Source of the DNA: Janthinobacterium sp. J1-1
GTDB lineage: Bacteria; Pseudomonadota; Gammaproteobacteria; Burkholderiales; Burkholderiaceae_D
Length of the DNA: 64,000 nt
Assembly: GCF_030944405.1 (NCBI RefSeq)
Contig: NZ_CP132339.1
Coordinates: 4,836,001-4,900,000 of the forward strand
Direction: 5' to 3'
A model generated the notes under the pieces. The model was given only the letters and a program-made list of their open reading frames with translations. It was not told where the DNA came from and searched no databases. The translations under genes and the position numbers were made by a program. Shown piece after piece: positions 17,109 to 25,304 of the stretch; position 1 is the stretch's first letter; every line of letters begins with the position of its first letter.

Positions 17109-18241
17109 CGGACAAAAGCCTTGCCAACCCTCCCTTGCCCCTGTCTTCGCTGCTGGCGCTGACGACGGCCAGCTTTATCATTATCCTGACCGAGGTGCTG
17201 CCGGCCGGCCTGCTGCCCCAGCTTGCGGCGAGCCTGGACAGCTCGCAAGCCGTGATGGGGCAGCTGATCAGCGTGTATGCGCTCGGTTCCGTGCTGGCCG
17301 CCATTCCGCTCGCCAGCGCGACCCAGGGCGTGGGCCGCCGCACCTTGCTGCTGGCCGCCATCGGCGGCTTCACCATCGTCAATACCGTCACGGCGCTGTC
17401 AACCAGCCTGCCGCTGATTTTCGTGGCGCGCTTTCTCGGCGGCGTGGCGGCGGGCCTGGCGTGGGCCATGATGGTCGGCTATGCGGCGCGCATGGTGCCG
17501 GCCGCGCAGAAAGGCAAGGCGATCGCCATCGCCATGGCCGGCACCTTTGTCGGCAACCTGGTGGGCTGGCGCCTGACCTTCGGCTTGCTGAGCATCGTGG
17601 CGGGCTTGCTGATGGCCTGGATCATGTTCAAACTGCCGGCCTGCCCTGCGGAACCGGCAGCGCGGCGCCAGCGCATCGCCTCGGTGTTCGTCATGCCGGG
17701 CGTGCGCCCCATCATGGGCGCCATGCTGCTGTATGTACTTGCCCACAATATCCTGTACACCTATATTGCGCCGCTGGCGACGCTGGCCAGGCTGGCGCCG
17801 CGCATCGATTTCCTGCTGATGCTGTTTGGTGGCACGGCGCTGGCCGGCCTGCTGCTGGTTGGCGCGCTGATCGACCGCTGGCTGCGGCAATTGGTGACCG
17901 CCAGCATGGTGCTGTTCCTGTCGGCCTGCGTGCTGCTGGCCGTGTTGCCGGAATCGGCAACGGCAGCCTGCCTGGCGGTCGGCGTATGGGGCCTTGCCTT
18001 CGGTGGCGCGGCGACCCTGTTCGTCACCTCGCTGGCCAACGCCGCCGGACCCGGCCAGGACGTGGCCCAGTCGATGATGACCACGGTGTGGAACCTGGCC
18101 ATCTTTGCCGGCGGCACGCTGCTGCAGCAATTCGGGCCGCATTCGTTTTCGTTTGCGGCCACCGCCATCCTGCTGGCGGCGCTGCTGATCGTCTGGAACA
18201 CGCGGCGGCGCCATTACTGGACCAACGCCAGCGCCAGCTAA
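17105..18241 (+). CDS. MFS transporter, DHA1-type exporter
   Basis: A 378-residue major-facilitator protein with about 12 membrane helices and the sugar-efflux/arabinose-efflux look of SotB/NepI-type exporters. TEVLPAGLLPQLAASL near the first helix is typical, and a conserved GxxxGR-type loop follows. It is translationally coupled (ATGA) to the Gfo/Idh oxidoreductase. Its 3' end overlaps the convergent DHA2 exporter gene by four bases. Confidence 0.9.
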   Translation: MTDKSLANPPLPLSSLLALTTASFIIILTEVLPAGLLPQLAASLDSSQAVMGQLISVYALGSVLAAIPLASATQGVGRRTLLLAAIGGFTIVNTVTALSTSLPLIFVARFLGGVAAGLAWAMMVGYAARMVPAAQKGKAIAIAMAGTFVGNLVGWRLTFGLLSIVAGLLMAWIMFKLPACPAEPAARRQRIASVFVMPGVRPIMGAMLLYVLAHNILYTYIAPLATLARLAPRIDFLLMLFGGTALAGLLLVGALIDRWLRQLVTASMVLFLSACVLLAVLPESATAACLAVGVWGLAFGGAATLFVTSLANAAGPGQDVAQSMMTTVWNLAIFAGGTLLQQFGPHSFSFAATAILLAALLIVWNTRRRHYWTNASAS

Positions 18242-19686
18242 GGCTGGCGGGCCGGCGCCTTGTTCGACAGATGGTCGCCGGAACCGGCTTGCAAACGCCA
18301 GGTATCGATCAGCCCCAGCAGGCTGACCAGCGCCACCAGCACGAAGGCGAGGCGGAATTCGGCGGCCGGCATTTGCCCGATGCCGGCCGTCTGCGCCAGC
18401 CAGTGGCCGAGCCGCACGCCGAGCGCGCCCAGCGCCACGCCCAGGCCCATGGCGACCTGGAAGGCGGTGCTGAACAGGGTATTGGCGGCGGCCATGCGCG
18501 CCTGCGCCATGTCGGCAAAGGCGATGGTGTTATAGGCCGTGAACTGCATCGACCGCGTCAGGCCGCCGACAAACAGGACCAGGGCGATCAGCCAGATGGG
18601 GGTCGCGGGCGTCAGAAAGGCGCAGGCCAGCAAGGACAGCACATTGATGGCGCCATTGACCAGCAGCACCGGCTTGAAACCGAAGCGGCGCAGGATGCCG
18701 GTGGTGGCCGGCTTCATCATCAAATTCCCCGCAAACACCGCGATCACCAGCATGCCCGAGTGGAAAGCGTTCAGGCCGAAGCCGACCTGGAACAGCAGCG
18801 GCAGCAAAAACGGCACGGCGCCGATCGCCATGCGGAACAGCGAGCCACCGTAGATGGCGACGGCAAAGGTGGGCGTACCCAGCGTACGCAAGTCGATCAG
18901 CGGATGTTCGGCCTGGCGCAGATGGCGCACGGCCAGATAGCCCAGCAGCGCGCCGAGCGCAAAGAACAGGCCCGCCTCGCTCCAGGGCGCATCGGGCCGG
19001 CTCAGTTCTTCCGCGGCCCAGGTCAGGGACAGCAGCGCGCCGCCCGCGTACAGGAAACCCACCGCATCAAAAGGCTTGCGCTCGGTCGCCTGGTGATCGG
19101 GAATCAGCCGCCAGGCAAAGAACAGCGCCAGCAGGCCCAATGGCAGATTGAGATAAAAAATCCAGCGCCAGGAACTGTAGCTGGTAATGAAACCGCCCAG
19201 CGGCGGCCCCAGCACGGGCGCCACCAGCGCCGGCCAGGTCAGGGTGGCGATCACGGAAATGAGCTTGTCCTTGGGCGTGCTTTTCAGGACCACCAGGCGC
19301 CCGACCGGCACCATCATGGCGCCACCCACGCCTTGCAGCGCGCGCAGCAGCACGAATTCCAGCAGGCCGTCGGCCATGCCGCACAAGACCGAGGCGATGG
19401 TAAACAGCGCCAGCGCGGCCGCGAACACCTTGCGGGCGCCAAAGCGGTCGGCCACCCAGCCGCTGATGGGAATGAACACGCCCAGGGTCAGCAGATAGGC
19501 GCTGACGCCGATATTGAGGTCCAGCGGCGCCACGCCGAATGACCTGGCGATGTCGGGCACGGCGGTGGTGATCACGGTGCCGTCGAGGTTTTCCATGAAA
19601 AAGGCACCCGCCACCAGCAGCGCGATCCAGCGCGCCTTGCGCGCATCGGCAGATTGATTGGCCGGTGCGGCCGCTTGAGCATTCAT
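18238..19686 (-). CDS. MFS multidrug exporter, DHA2 (EmrB/QacA-type) family
   Basis: A 482-residue protein with about 14 membrane helices. The DHA2 motif MENLDGTVITTAVPDIARSF is in helix 1 (about residues 32-51), WVADRFGARKVF in the 2-3 loop, and motif C-like sequences follow. It is expected to export drugs or other toxic hydrophobic compounds with protons. No EmrA-type adaptor is present, so it would act alone across the inner membrane. Confidence 0.92.
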   Translation of the reverse strand: MNAQAAAPANQSADARKARWIALLVAGAFFMENLDGTVITTAVPDIARSFGVAPLDLNIGVSAYLLTLGVFIPISGWVADRFGARKVFAAALALFTIASVLCGMADGLLEFVLLRALQGVGGAMMVPVGRLVVLKSTPKDKLISVIATLTWPALVAPVLGPPLGGFITSYSSWRWIFYLNLPLGLLALFFAWRLIPDHQATERKPFDAVGFLYAGGALLSLTWAAEELSRPDAPWSEAGLFFALGALLGYLAVRHLRQAEHPLIDLRTLGTPTFAVAIYGGSLFRMAIGAVPFLLPLLFQVGFGLNAFHSGMLVIAVFAGNLMMKPATTGILRRFGFKPVLLVNGAINVLSLLACAFLTPATPIWLIALVLFVGGLTRSMQFTAYNTIAFADMAQARMAAANTLFSTAFQVAMGLGVALGALGVRLGHWLAQTAGIGQMPAAEFRLAFVLVALVSLLGLIDTWRLQAGSGDHLSNKAPARQP

Positions 19687-19723
19687 GGGGATTCCTGAAA
19701 AGTCCAGGCACCATTATCGCCTA

Positions 19724-19845
19724 AGAATAACTAACAAATCGTAGCGAGCGGCAGTGAGTTGTGGCCGAGACGCGGAGCTGTGCGAATGCACAGTGAGCAT
19801 CGGAGGCCGCAAATCGCGACGCGCAGTAGGTTAGTTAGGTGTTCT
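19724..19845. repeat. Structured ~120-bp intergenic element with nested inverted repeats
   Basis: The whole gap between the DHA2 exporter start and the zinc-binding-protein stop can fold into nested stems. The outer arm AACTAAC (19729-19735) pairs with GTTAGTT (19830-19836). An inner arm TTGTGGCC pairs with GGCCGCAA (one G-U). The central hairpin CTGTGC-GAAT-GCACAG is perfect. This looks like a REP/MITE-like repeat or a structured RNA. No second copy is visible in the window. Confidence 0.5.
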
Positions 19846-20761
19846 AGCGCGGATTGCCTTGCATGCCGCGTGCCAGCTGGTCGACGTTGTAGCGCATCAG
19901 CGCCAGATAAGTCGGCGCCGGGCCGCGCGGCGCGGACAAGGCGTCCGAATACAGCTTGCCGCCCACCGTCACGCCGGCCTCGCCCGCCAGCTGGCGCAGC
20001 AGGCGCGCGTTGTGCAGGTTTTCGGCAAACACGGCCGCCGTGCCGTCGGCGCGCATGCGCCGCACCAGCTCGCCCATGGCGCGGGCGCTCGGTTCGCTTT
20101 CGGTCGACAGCGTCTGCAGCGCCGACAGGCGCAGGCCATAGCGCGCGGCCAGGTAATCAAACGCCGCGTGCGCGGTGACGGCGCGCCGCCGGCTGACGGG
20201 AATGCGCGCGAAGCGCGCGCCGGCCCAGGCGTCCAGTTCGCGCAGCACCACCTGATAACTTGCCGCATTGGCGCGGTACGTCGCCGCGCCTTTCGGGTCG
20301 ACGCGCGCCAGGGCGGCGGCGATATTGGCGACATACAGCATCACGTTTTGCGGGTCCTGCCAGGCGTGCGGATCGAGGTGGCCGTGCTCGTGGCCCTGCG
20401 CATGTTCACCTTGATGCTCATGGCCGCGCGGCCTGACACCGGTGGACGCCACCACCACTTCGCCCTGGTAGCGGGCCGCCTGCAGCAAACGCTGCTGCCA
20501 GCCTTCGAAACCGAGGCCGTTGACGACCACCAGCCTGGCGCGCGCGATGCGCACCGCGTCCTTCGGCGTGGGGTCGAACACATGGGCGTCGGCGTCCGGC
20601 CCCACCAGGGATGTCACGGCGACGCGTTCGCCGCCCACCACCTTGACCAGGTCGGCCAGGATGCTGAAGCTGGCCACCACCGGCAGTTTTTCGGCGGCAG
20701 CGCGCTGCGCAAACAGTGCCAGCACGATGGCCAGCACGGCGCTTTTATTCAGACGAGACAT
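19844..20761 (-). CDS. Zinc ABC transporter substrate-binding protein, ZnuA-like
   Basis: A 305-residue cluster A-I (metal) binding protein. I chose the ATG at 20761, which opens a signal peptide (MSRLNKSAVLAIVLALFAQRAAA), not the upstream frame extension. Metal-binding features are His60 after GPDADAH, a His/Glu-rich flexible loop at about 113-128 (GHEHQGEHAQGHEHGHLD) typical of zinc-specific members, and DPHAWQDP at 130-137. It is the last gene of the folE2-znu operon, 22 bases after the permease. Zinc specificity is inferred from the His loop and context. Confidence 0.92.
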   Translation of the reverse strand: MSRLNKSAVLAIVLALFAQRAAAEKLPVVASFSILADLVKVVGGERVAVTSLVGPDADAHVFDPTPKDAVRIARARLVVVNGLGFEGWQQRLLQAARYQGEVVVASTGVRPRGHEHQGEHAQGHEHGHLDPHAWQDPQNVMLYVANIAAALARVDPKGAATYRANAASYQVVLRELDAWAGARFARIPVSRRRAVTAHAAFDYLAARYGLRLSALQTLSTESEPSARAMGELVRRMRADGTAAVFAENLHNARLLRQLAGEAGVTVGGKLYSDALSAPRGPAPTYLALMRYNVDQLARGMQGNPR

Positions 20762-20783
20762 GACTAAACTCCACAGTAGAAAA

Positions 20784-21641
20784 TCAGGTACGGGCGCGGC
20801 GCAGCGCGGCCAGGACGCCACGCGGCGACAGCAGCAGCGAGCCGCCATACAGCAATCCGGCGCAGACAATGATCGCGGGGCCGGACGGCAGCGCCGCGTA
20901 ATAGGAAAGAAGCAGTCCCGCCACGCCGGCCAGCATGGCCTGGCAGGCCGCATGCACCAGCTGCGCCGGCAGGCTGTGGTGCCACAGCCGCGCCGAGATG
21001 GCCGGCAGCATCATCAGGCCCACCGCCATCAGGGTGCCCAGGGTCTGGAAGGCAGCCACCAGGTTGACCACCACCAGCATCAGAAACAGCTGCTGGAACC
21101 AGGTACGATTGCCCCGCGCGGCCGCCAGGAAAGCGGGATCGAAACTTTCCAGCAGCAGGCCGCGGTACATCAATGCCAGCAGCAGCAAGGTGGCGCTGGC
21201 GACACTCGCCACCAGCAGCAGGCCGTCGCGGTCGACGCCCAGCACATTGCCGAACAGGATGTGCAGCAGGTCGATCTGCGAGCCTTGCAGCGAGATTAGC
21301 ATCACGCCCAGCGCCAGCGCCACCAGGTACAGGGCGGCCAGGCTGGCGTCTTCGGCGATGCGCGTATGGCGGCTGACCAGCGCGGCAGCACCCACCACCA
21401 GCATGCCGGCCAGCACGCCGCCGATGCTCAAAGCGGTCAGCGACAGGCCGAAAAACAGGAAGCCCAGCGCCACGCCGGGCAGCACGGCGTGGCTCAGTGC
21501 ATCGCCCACCAGGCTCAATCGGCGCAGTGTCAGCAGCACGCCGAGCGGCGCCGCGCCCAGCGCCAGCGCGACGACCGCCACGAGCGCGCGGCGCATGAAG
21601 GCAAATTCGACAAATGGTCCGGCCAGCAGGTCAAGCATCAT
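20784..21641 (-). CDS. Zinc ABC transporter permease, ZnuB-like
   Basis: A hydrophobic ABC-3 family permease of about 285 residues with seven to nine membrane helices. It has the usual early motif PLGVLLTLRRLSLVGDALSH, conserved in ZnuB/MntB proteins. The start is ATG at 21641 or the adjacent ATG at 21638; both lie just before the stop of the ATPase gene, giving an overlap of 8-11 bases. It forms the membrane channel for the ATPase and the binding protein beside it. Confidence 0.9.
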   Translation of the reverse strand: MMLDLLAGPFVEFAFMRRALVAVVALALGAAPLGVLLTLRRLSLVGDALSHAVLPGVALGFLFFGLSLTALSIGGVLAGMLVVGAAALVSRHTRIAEDASLAALYLVALALGVMLISLQGSQIDLLHILFGNVLGVDRDGLLLVASVASATLLLLALMYRGLLLESFDPAFLAAARGNRTWFQQLFLMLVVVNLVAAFQTLGTLMAVGLMMLPAISARLWHHSLPAQLVHAACQAMLAGVAGLLLSYYAALPSGPAIIVCAGLLYGGSLLLSPRGVLAALRRART

Positions 21642-22326
21642 CGCGTGCCCGCGCAAGATGGTCCGCGCCCAGCACCCGGGCCGTGTCGCCCCAGGCCACC
21701 AGGCGGCGCGCCAGCAGCACCGCCTGCGGAAAATGCGCCCGCACCTGGGCGTGGTCGTGCAGCACGGCCACCACCGTGCGGCCCTGCTCGTGCCAATCGT
21801 GGATCAATGACAGCAGCAGCGCGGTGGTGGCCGCATCGATGGCGTTGAACGGTTCGTCGAGCAGCAGCAGTTCGGCGTCCTGCACCATCAGGCGCGCGAA
21901 CAGCAGGCGCTGGAACTGGCCGGCCGACAGCGCGCCTATGGGGCGGTGCGCCAGCTGCGCCATGCCGACGGCGGCCAGCGCCTGGTCCACGCGCGCCTGG
22001 AGCTCGCCGGTCACGCGCGCAAACAGCCCCACGCGCTGCCAGGCGCCCAGCAGCACGCAGTCGCGCGCCAGCATGGGAAAGTCCCGTTCGATCTCGCACT
22101 GTTGCGGCAGATAGGCGATGCGCGCGCGTGGCAGGTGCAGTTCCACCGTGCCGCCGGCCAGCGGCACCAGGCCCAGCATGGCTTTGAGCAAGGTGCTCTT
22201 GCCGGCGCCATTCGCCCCCACCACCGCGTACAAACCGCCCCGTTCGAACTGCCCGTCGATGCCGCTCAGCGCTTCGGTGCCCTGATAGCGCACCGACAGC
22301 TGGCGCACGCTGGCCAGCGCGCTCAC
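21631..22326 (-). CDS. Zinc ABC transporter ATPase, ZnuC-like
   Basis: A 231-residue ABC ATPase. The Walker A GANGAGKST, the signature LSAGQFQR (alanine instead of the usual glycine at the third position) and Walker B LLLLDEP are present. I place the start at the GTG at 22326, whose GTGA overlaps the stop of the 33-codon ORF upstream; the frame further upstream encodes a different peptide-like sequence without homology. It couples ATP hydrolysis to metal import through the permease at 20784-21641. Confidence 0.9.
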   Translation of the reverse strand: MSALASVRQLSVRYQGTEALSGIDGQFERGGLYAVVGANGAGKSTLLKAMLGLVPLAGGTVELHLPRARIAYLPQQCEIERDFPMLARDCVLLGAWQRVGLFARVTGELQARVDQALAAVGMAQLAHRPIGALSAGQFQRLLFARLMVQDAELLLLDEPFNAIDAATTALLLSLIHDWHEQGRTVVAVLHDHAQVRAHFPQAVLLARRLVAWGDTARVLGADHLARARDDA

Positions 22327-22424
22327 GCCAGGGCCCAGCACACAGCCAGCCACAGCACCACGCAGGCGGGCAGCACGGCCAGCATGCGCAGCCAGGCCGG
22401 CCAGGAAAACACGCCGCCGCTCAT
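22323..22424 (-). CDS. 33-residue hydrophobic peptide coupled between folE2 and znuC
   Basis: This small ORF starts with an ATG whose ATGA overlaps the stop codon of folE2 and ends in a TGA that overlaps the GTG of the ATPase gene. It fills the gap between the two genes exactly. The product is one predicted membrane helix (residues about 11-33: LRMLAVLPACVVLWLAVCWA) preceded by MSGGVFSWPAW, with two cysteines. The double translational coupling is the main evidence for a real gene. Function is unknown; it could be a small transporter subunit or metal-responsive peptide. Confidence 0.6.
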   Translation of the reverse strand: MSGGVFSWPAWLRMLAVLPACVVLWLAVCWALA

Positions 22425-23335
22425 GCGCCGGCCTGGGCCAGCGAGGCAAACGCCACCGCGTCGTGCGCGTGCAGGCTTTCCAGGTGGCGCACCGTCACTT
22501 GCGCCGCCAGGTAGTGGCCGTCCAGCGCCAGGCGCAAACGCCGCGCCGCGTCTTCCACATACATCAGGTTGCCGCCATTGAGGCGGGCAAACGCCTGTTC
22601 GTCGGCCCGCTTGACGGCTGTCTGCACGGGCGTGGCCAGGGCGGTTTCAATCAGGTCGATCAGGGCCAGCAGGCGCAAGGGCGCATTCGGCGCCAGGCGC
22701 ACCCTTACCTCGGCCAGGCTGCGCTGGCTGTGCGGCGTGGCCAGGCTGCCGTGTTCCAGCAGCCAGGCCTGCGCATCGACGGGTTTGAGCACCACCTGGC
22801 TGCCGAAGCGCTGTTCAAAAGCTTGCGCCAGCAACTGGCGCGACAGCGCCGCCGAACATGGGCAGGTCGAGGAATACGCCACCGTCACGCCGGCATGCAG
22901 TTCCAGCACGCCGGCGCGCCAGACGGCATCGATGGTTGCCGGATACGCCTTCCAGCCGGCGAGACTTTCGGTCACCAGCGCGCCGCGCCGGCACAGCAGC
23001 TCGAACCGCAGCGCCAGGCGCGCGCCGGTGGCGCCGCAATCGGCATGGCTGGCCACCACGCTGTGCAATAGCGAGGAAAGTCCCGCGCCGTCCACGCCTG
23101 TCTTTCCCGCCCAGGCGTCGAGCAGCAGATACAGGCGCGACATATGGATGCCCTTGACCTGTGGCGACGGCAGGTCGACATGGAGATCGGCGCGCGCCGC
23201 GATCAGGCCGGCGCCGGCGGCGCCCTCTTCCTCGATCAGCACAGGCAGGGCGATGTCCTGCATGCCGACCCAGTCGAGCGGCGCCAGCGCGGCGGGAGTG
23301 TGGTGCAATGCCACATCAGGCAAACGGTCGTTCAT
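22421..23335 (-). CDS. folE2: GTP cyclohydrolase FolE2 (type IB)
   Basis: A 304-residue enzyme that converts GTP to 7,8-dihydroneopterin triphosphate for folate synthesis. Unlike FolE it does not need zinc, and it is typically made during zinc starvation. The active-site motif STCPCSAALSRQ (Cys158, Cys160) is present. The start is the ATG at 23335 (MNDRLPDVAL); longer frames run into the operator. It is first gene of the operon with the zinc transporter. A 19-base palindrome 22 bases upstream is a probable Zur site. Confidence 0.95.
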   Translation of the reverse strand: MNDRLPDVALHHTPAALAPLDWVGMQDIALPVLIEEEGAAGAGLIAARADLHVDLPSPQVKGIHMSRLYLLLDAWAGKTGVDGAGLSSLLHSVVASHADCGATGARLALRFELLCRRGALVTESLAGWKAYPATIDAVWRAGVLELHAGVTVAYSSTCPCSAALSRQLLAQAFEQRFGSQVVLKPVDAQAWLLEHGSLATPHSQRSLAEVRVRLAPNAPLRLLALIDLIETALATPVQTAVKRADEQAFARLNGGNLMYVEDAARRLRLALDGHYLAAQVTVRHLESLHAHDAVAFASLAQAGA

Positions 23336-23356
23336 GGCATCCTTGAGCTCATTATT

Positions 23357-23375
23357 AATGCAAGTCAATTGCATT
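23357..23375 (-). promoter_or_regulatory. Candidate Zur operator upstream of folE2-znuCBA
   Basis: AATGCAAGTCAATTGCATT has perfect seven-base inverted arms (AATGCAA/TTGCATT) around five bases. It shares 15 of 19 positions with the reverse of the palindrome at 28054-28072, and the same arms recur at 24834-24852. The 19-base format is that of Fur-superfamily sites. Control by Zur is inferred from folE2 and the transporter. Confidence 0.65.
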
Positions 23376-23444
23376 TTATGATTTTAAGGCATCCTGGCCG
23401 GAACGGCAATCAAACCCCGGCAAACCGTAGGGTCAAGCGCGCTG

Positions 23445-24365
23445 TCAGGCCGCTGGCGCCAGCCCGAACATCAGCGAGCGGTGCGCCGCCACGCCGGCCA
23501 TGGCGCCGTCGGCCACGGCAAACGCCACATTGCCGGCCGCGCGGCCCGCGTCGCCGCAGCAGAACACGCCGGCGACGCTGGTGGACTTCATCTCGTCGGT
23601 GCGCACCACGGGACCCATCGGCCCTTCATCGATCGCGCAGCCCAGCTGTTCGGCCAGCGGGCTGGCCTGCCGCGTGCGGGGCGCCACGAACAGGCCGGCC
23701 ATGGCGTGCGTACCGTCATCGGCCAGCACCACGTCGGCCACGCCGGCGATACGCGCGATCGGGGTGGGCTCGACCGTGCTGCCGCGCCGCGCCAGTTCGG
23801 CCAGCTGCGCCGCATCGGGCTCGAACGCGCCATTGAGGAAAAACGTCACCGTGCCCCAGTCGGGCAGCATCAGCGCGTGGTGCATCGACAGCGGTCCGGT
23901 GGCGATCACGCCGATGCGGCCCTGGCCGAGTTCATAGCCGTGGCAATACGGGCAGTGAAACACGCTGGCGCCCCAGCGTTCACGCAAGCCCTCGACCGGA
24001 GGAAGTTCGTCGACCACGCCGCTGGCCAGCACCAGACGCAGGGCCTGCACGGTGCTGCCGTCGTCGAGCGTCACTGCGTATCCGTCAGCCGTTTGCGCGG
24101 CCTGCATCGCACTGCCCTCGCGCCAGCTGACCGTCGGGTAAGCGAGCACCTGGCGCTTGCCGTCGGCGGCGATCTCGCCGGGCGCGCGGCCGTCCTGCGT
24201 GAGAAAACCGTGCGAATGGCTGGCGTAGCGGTTGCGGCGCTGGCCGGCGTCGATCACCAGCACGCGGCGGCGCGCGCGGCCCAGTTGCATGGCGCAGGAC
24301 AGGCCCGCGTAGCTGCCGCCGATGATGACGACGTCATACGGTGCTTGAATGTCAGATGGTTTCAT
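23445..24365 (-). CDS. Thioredoxin-reductase-like NAD(P)/FAD oxidoreductase
   Basis: A 306-residue flavoprotein with an N-terminal FAD motif IIGGSYAGLSCAMQLG (about 14-29) and a redox-active pair Cys138-Pro-Tyr-Cys141 in VFHCPYCHGYE. Length and motif match single thioredoxin-reductase-like enzymes that often pair with Rrf2 regulators, not the housekeeping TrxB. It overlaps the Rrf2 gene by 14 bases. The substrate may be a small dithiol or a protein partner; this is not evident. Confidence 0.88.
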   Translation of the reverse strand: MKPSDIQAPYDVVIIGGSYAGLSCAMQLGRARRRVLVIDAGQRRNRYASHSHGFLTQDGRAPGEIAADGKRQVLAYPTVSWREGSAMQAAQTADGYAVTLDDGSTVQALRLVLASGVVDELPPVEGLRERWGASVFHCPYCHGYELGQGRIGVIATGPLSMHHALMLPDWGTVTFFLNGAFEPDAAQLAELARRGSTVEPTPIARIAGVADVVLADDGTHAMAGLFVAPRTRQASPLAEQLGCAIDEGPMGPVVRTDEMKSTSVAGVFCCGDAGRAAGNVAFAVADGAMAGVAAHRSLMFGLAPAA

Positions 24366-24804
24366 GTGCTGGTCTCCGGTGGTTGGCGTGCAGTTGGCTG
24401 AAACGCGCGGACAGGTCGGCCAGGCTGACTTCGCCGAGACGCGCGATCAGCAGGGCTTCGGCTTCATCGAAGGCGGTCGCCAGCGACTGGTTGACGGCCT
24501 GTTCGACCAGGCAGCCCGGCTGCTCGACACGGTTGCCCATGGCGAACACGGTGGGTGCGCCGACGGCGTCGTAGATATCGCGCAAGGTGACTTGCGCCAG
24601 GTCGCAGCTGATGGTCCAGCCGCCGCCATGGCCCTTGGTCGACGCCACGTAGCCGCGCTCGCGCAGTCCCGCCATCACGCGCCGCACCAGCACCGGGTTG
24701 GTGCCCAGGCAAGTGGCCATCTCGTCGGACGTCATCGGGCGTCCCGCATGCGCCATATGCAATAGCACATGCAATATCGATGAAAGTTTGCTGTCTGGTT
24801 TCAT
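24352..24804 (-). CDS. Rrf2-family transcriptional regulator
   Basis: A 150-residue winged-helix regulator of the Rrf2 family, with the HTH segment LGTNPVLVRRVMAGLRERGYV near 33-53. The three clustered cysteines that bind an iron-sulfur cluster in IscR/NsrR are missing: there is only Cys in PGCLVEQ and one in TISCDL, so it probably senses by thiol or not by a cluster. It is co-transcribed with the thioredoxin-reductase-like gene. An inverted repeat overlapping its own start codon suggests autoregulation. Confidence 0.9.
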   Translation of the reverse strand: MKPDSKLSSILHVLLHMAHAGRPMTSDEMATCLGTNPVLVRRVMAGLRERGYVASTKGHGGGWTISCDLAQVTLRDIYDAVGAPTVFAMGNRVEQPGCLVEQAVNQSLATAFDEAEALLIARLGEVSLADLSARFSQLHANHRRPAHETI

Positions 24805-24823
24805 GTAACTAATGATATTACAT
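24803..24823 (-). promoter_or_regulatory. Inverted repeat at the Rrf2 start codon
   Basis: ATGTAA (24803-24808) and TTACAT (24818-24823) are perfect six-base arms nine bases apart, overlapping the start codon of the Rrf2 gene. It is a plausible autoregulatory operator; this is inference from position. Confidence 0.45.
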
Positions 24824-24833
24824 AAAATCCTTT

Positions 24834-24852
24834 AATGCAAACCACTTGCAAA
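24834..24852 (-). promoter_or_regulatory. Third Zur-like 19-base box upstream of rrf2-trxR-like
   Basis: AATGCAAACCACTTGCAAA has the same inner arms GCAA/TTGC at the same spacing as the palindromes at 23357 and 28054, though the outer bases are less symmetric. It is 30 bases upstream of the Rrf2 start and directly after the TlpA-like gene. Confidence 0.45.
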
Positions 24853-24854
24853 TA

Positions 24855-25304
24855 TCAGGGAGAGGCGCAGGCCTGCGCCGCCTTTGCCAGCCACCGCGCA
24901 TCGACGGCGCCCAGGCGCGTGGTGCATACCTGGTGCGCGCGATTGAGCACCACCGTGTAGGGCAAGGCGCCCAGCGGATTGCCGAACAGGCGCAGCATAT
25001 CCTGCCGGCCCGGCGCCGCCAGCTGCAGATACGCCGTGCCCGCCCTGCGCGCAAACGGCGCCGCCCGCGTCCCCTTGTCGATGGCAATGCCGACAAAGCG
25101 CAAGCCGGGCAAGCGCCGCGACTGCGCTTGCAGCAGCGGCAGCTCGCGCACGCAAGGCAGGCAGTCGCTGGACCAGAAGTTGAACAGGACGGGACCGGCC
25201 AAGGCGGCCAGGGTCACGCCGCGGCTGGCGTCGAGCGTGGGCAGCTTGAAGTCAAGCTTGGGCTGTGCCACCGCCAGCGCCGCCGCCAGCAATAGCGCGC
25301 TCAC
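24855..25304 (-). CDS. Periplasmic TlpA-like thioredoxin-fold protein
   Basis: A 149-residue protein with a short N-terminal signal peptide (MSALLLAAALAVA) and a thioredoxin fold of the TlpA/ResA type. The active site is Cys48-Leu-Pro-Cys51 in FWSSDCLPCVRE and the cis-proline segment is ALPYTVV. It probably reduces or shuffles disulfides or handles metal-site cysteines in the periplasm. It is last gene of the His-rich/ABC/DUF3299 operon, overlapping DUF3299 by four bases. Confidence 0.87.
   Translation of the reverse strand: MSALLLAAALAVAQPKLDFKLPTLDASRGVTLAALAGPVLFNFWSSDCLPCVRELPLLQAQSRRLPGLRFVGIAIDKGTRAAPFARRAGTAYLQLAAPGRQDMLRLFGNPLGALPYTVVLNRAHQVCTTRLGAVDARWLAKAAQACASP

Noticed and set aside
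17461..19542. A 690-codon frame on the plus strand
   Set aside because: It spans the end of one MFS gene and the antisense of another; both MFS genes are supported by helices and motifs.
22326..22449. N-terminal extension of the znuC frame to 22449
   Set aside because: The extra 41 residues are Arg/Ala-rich, without ABC homology, and overlap folE2 and the coupled small ORF.
23357..23375. Fur (iron) box before folE2
   Set aside because: It matches a generic Fur box at 13 of 19 positions, but the controlled genes are zinc genes and the other copies agree better with each other than with Fur. Zur is preferred; Fur is not excluded.
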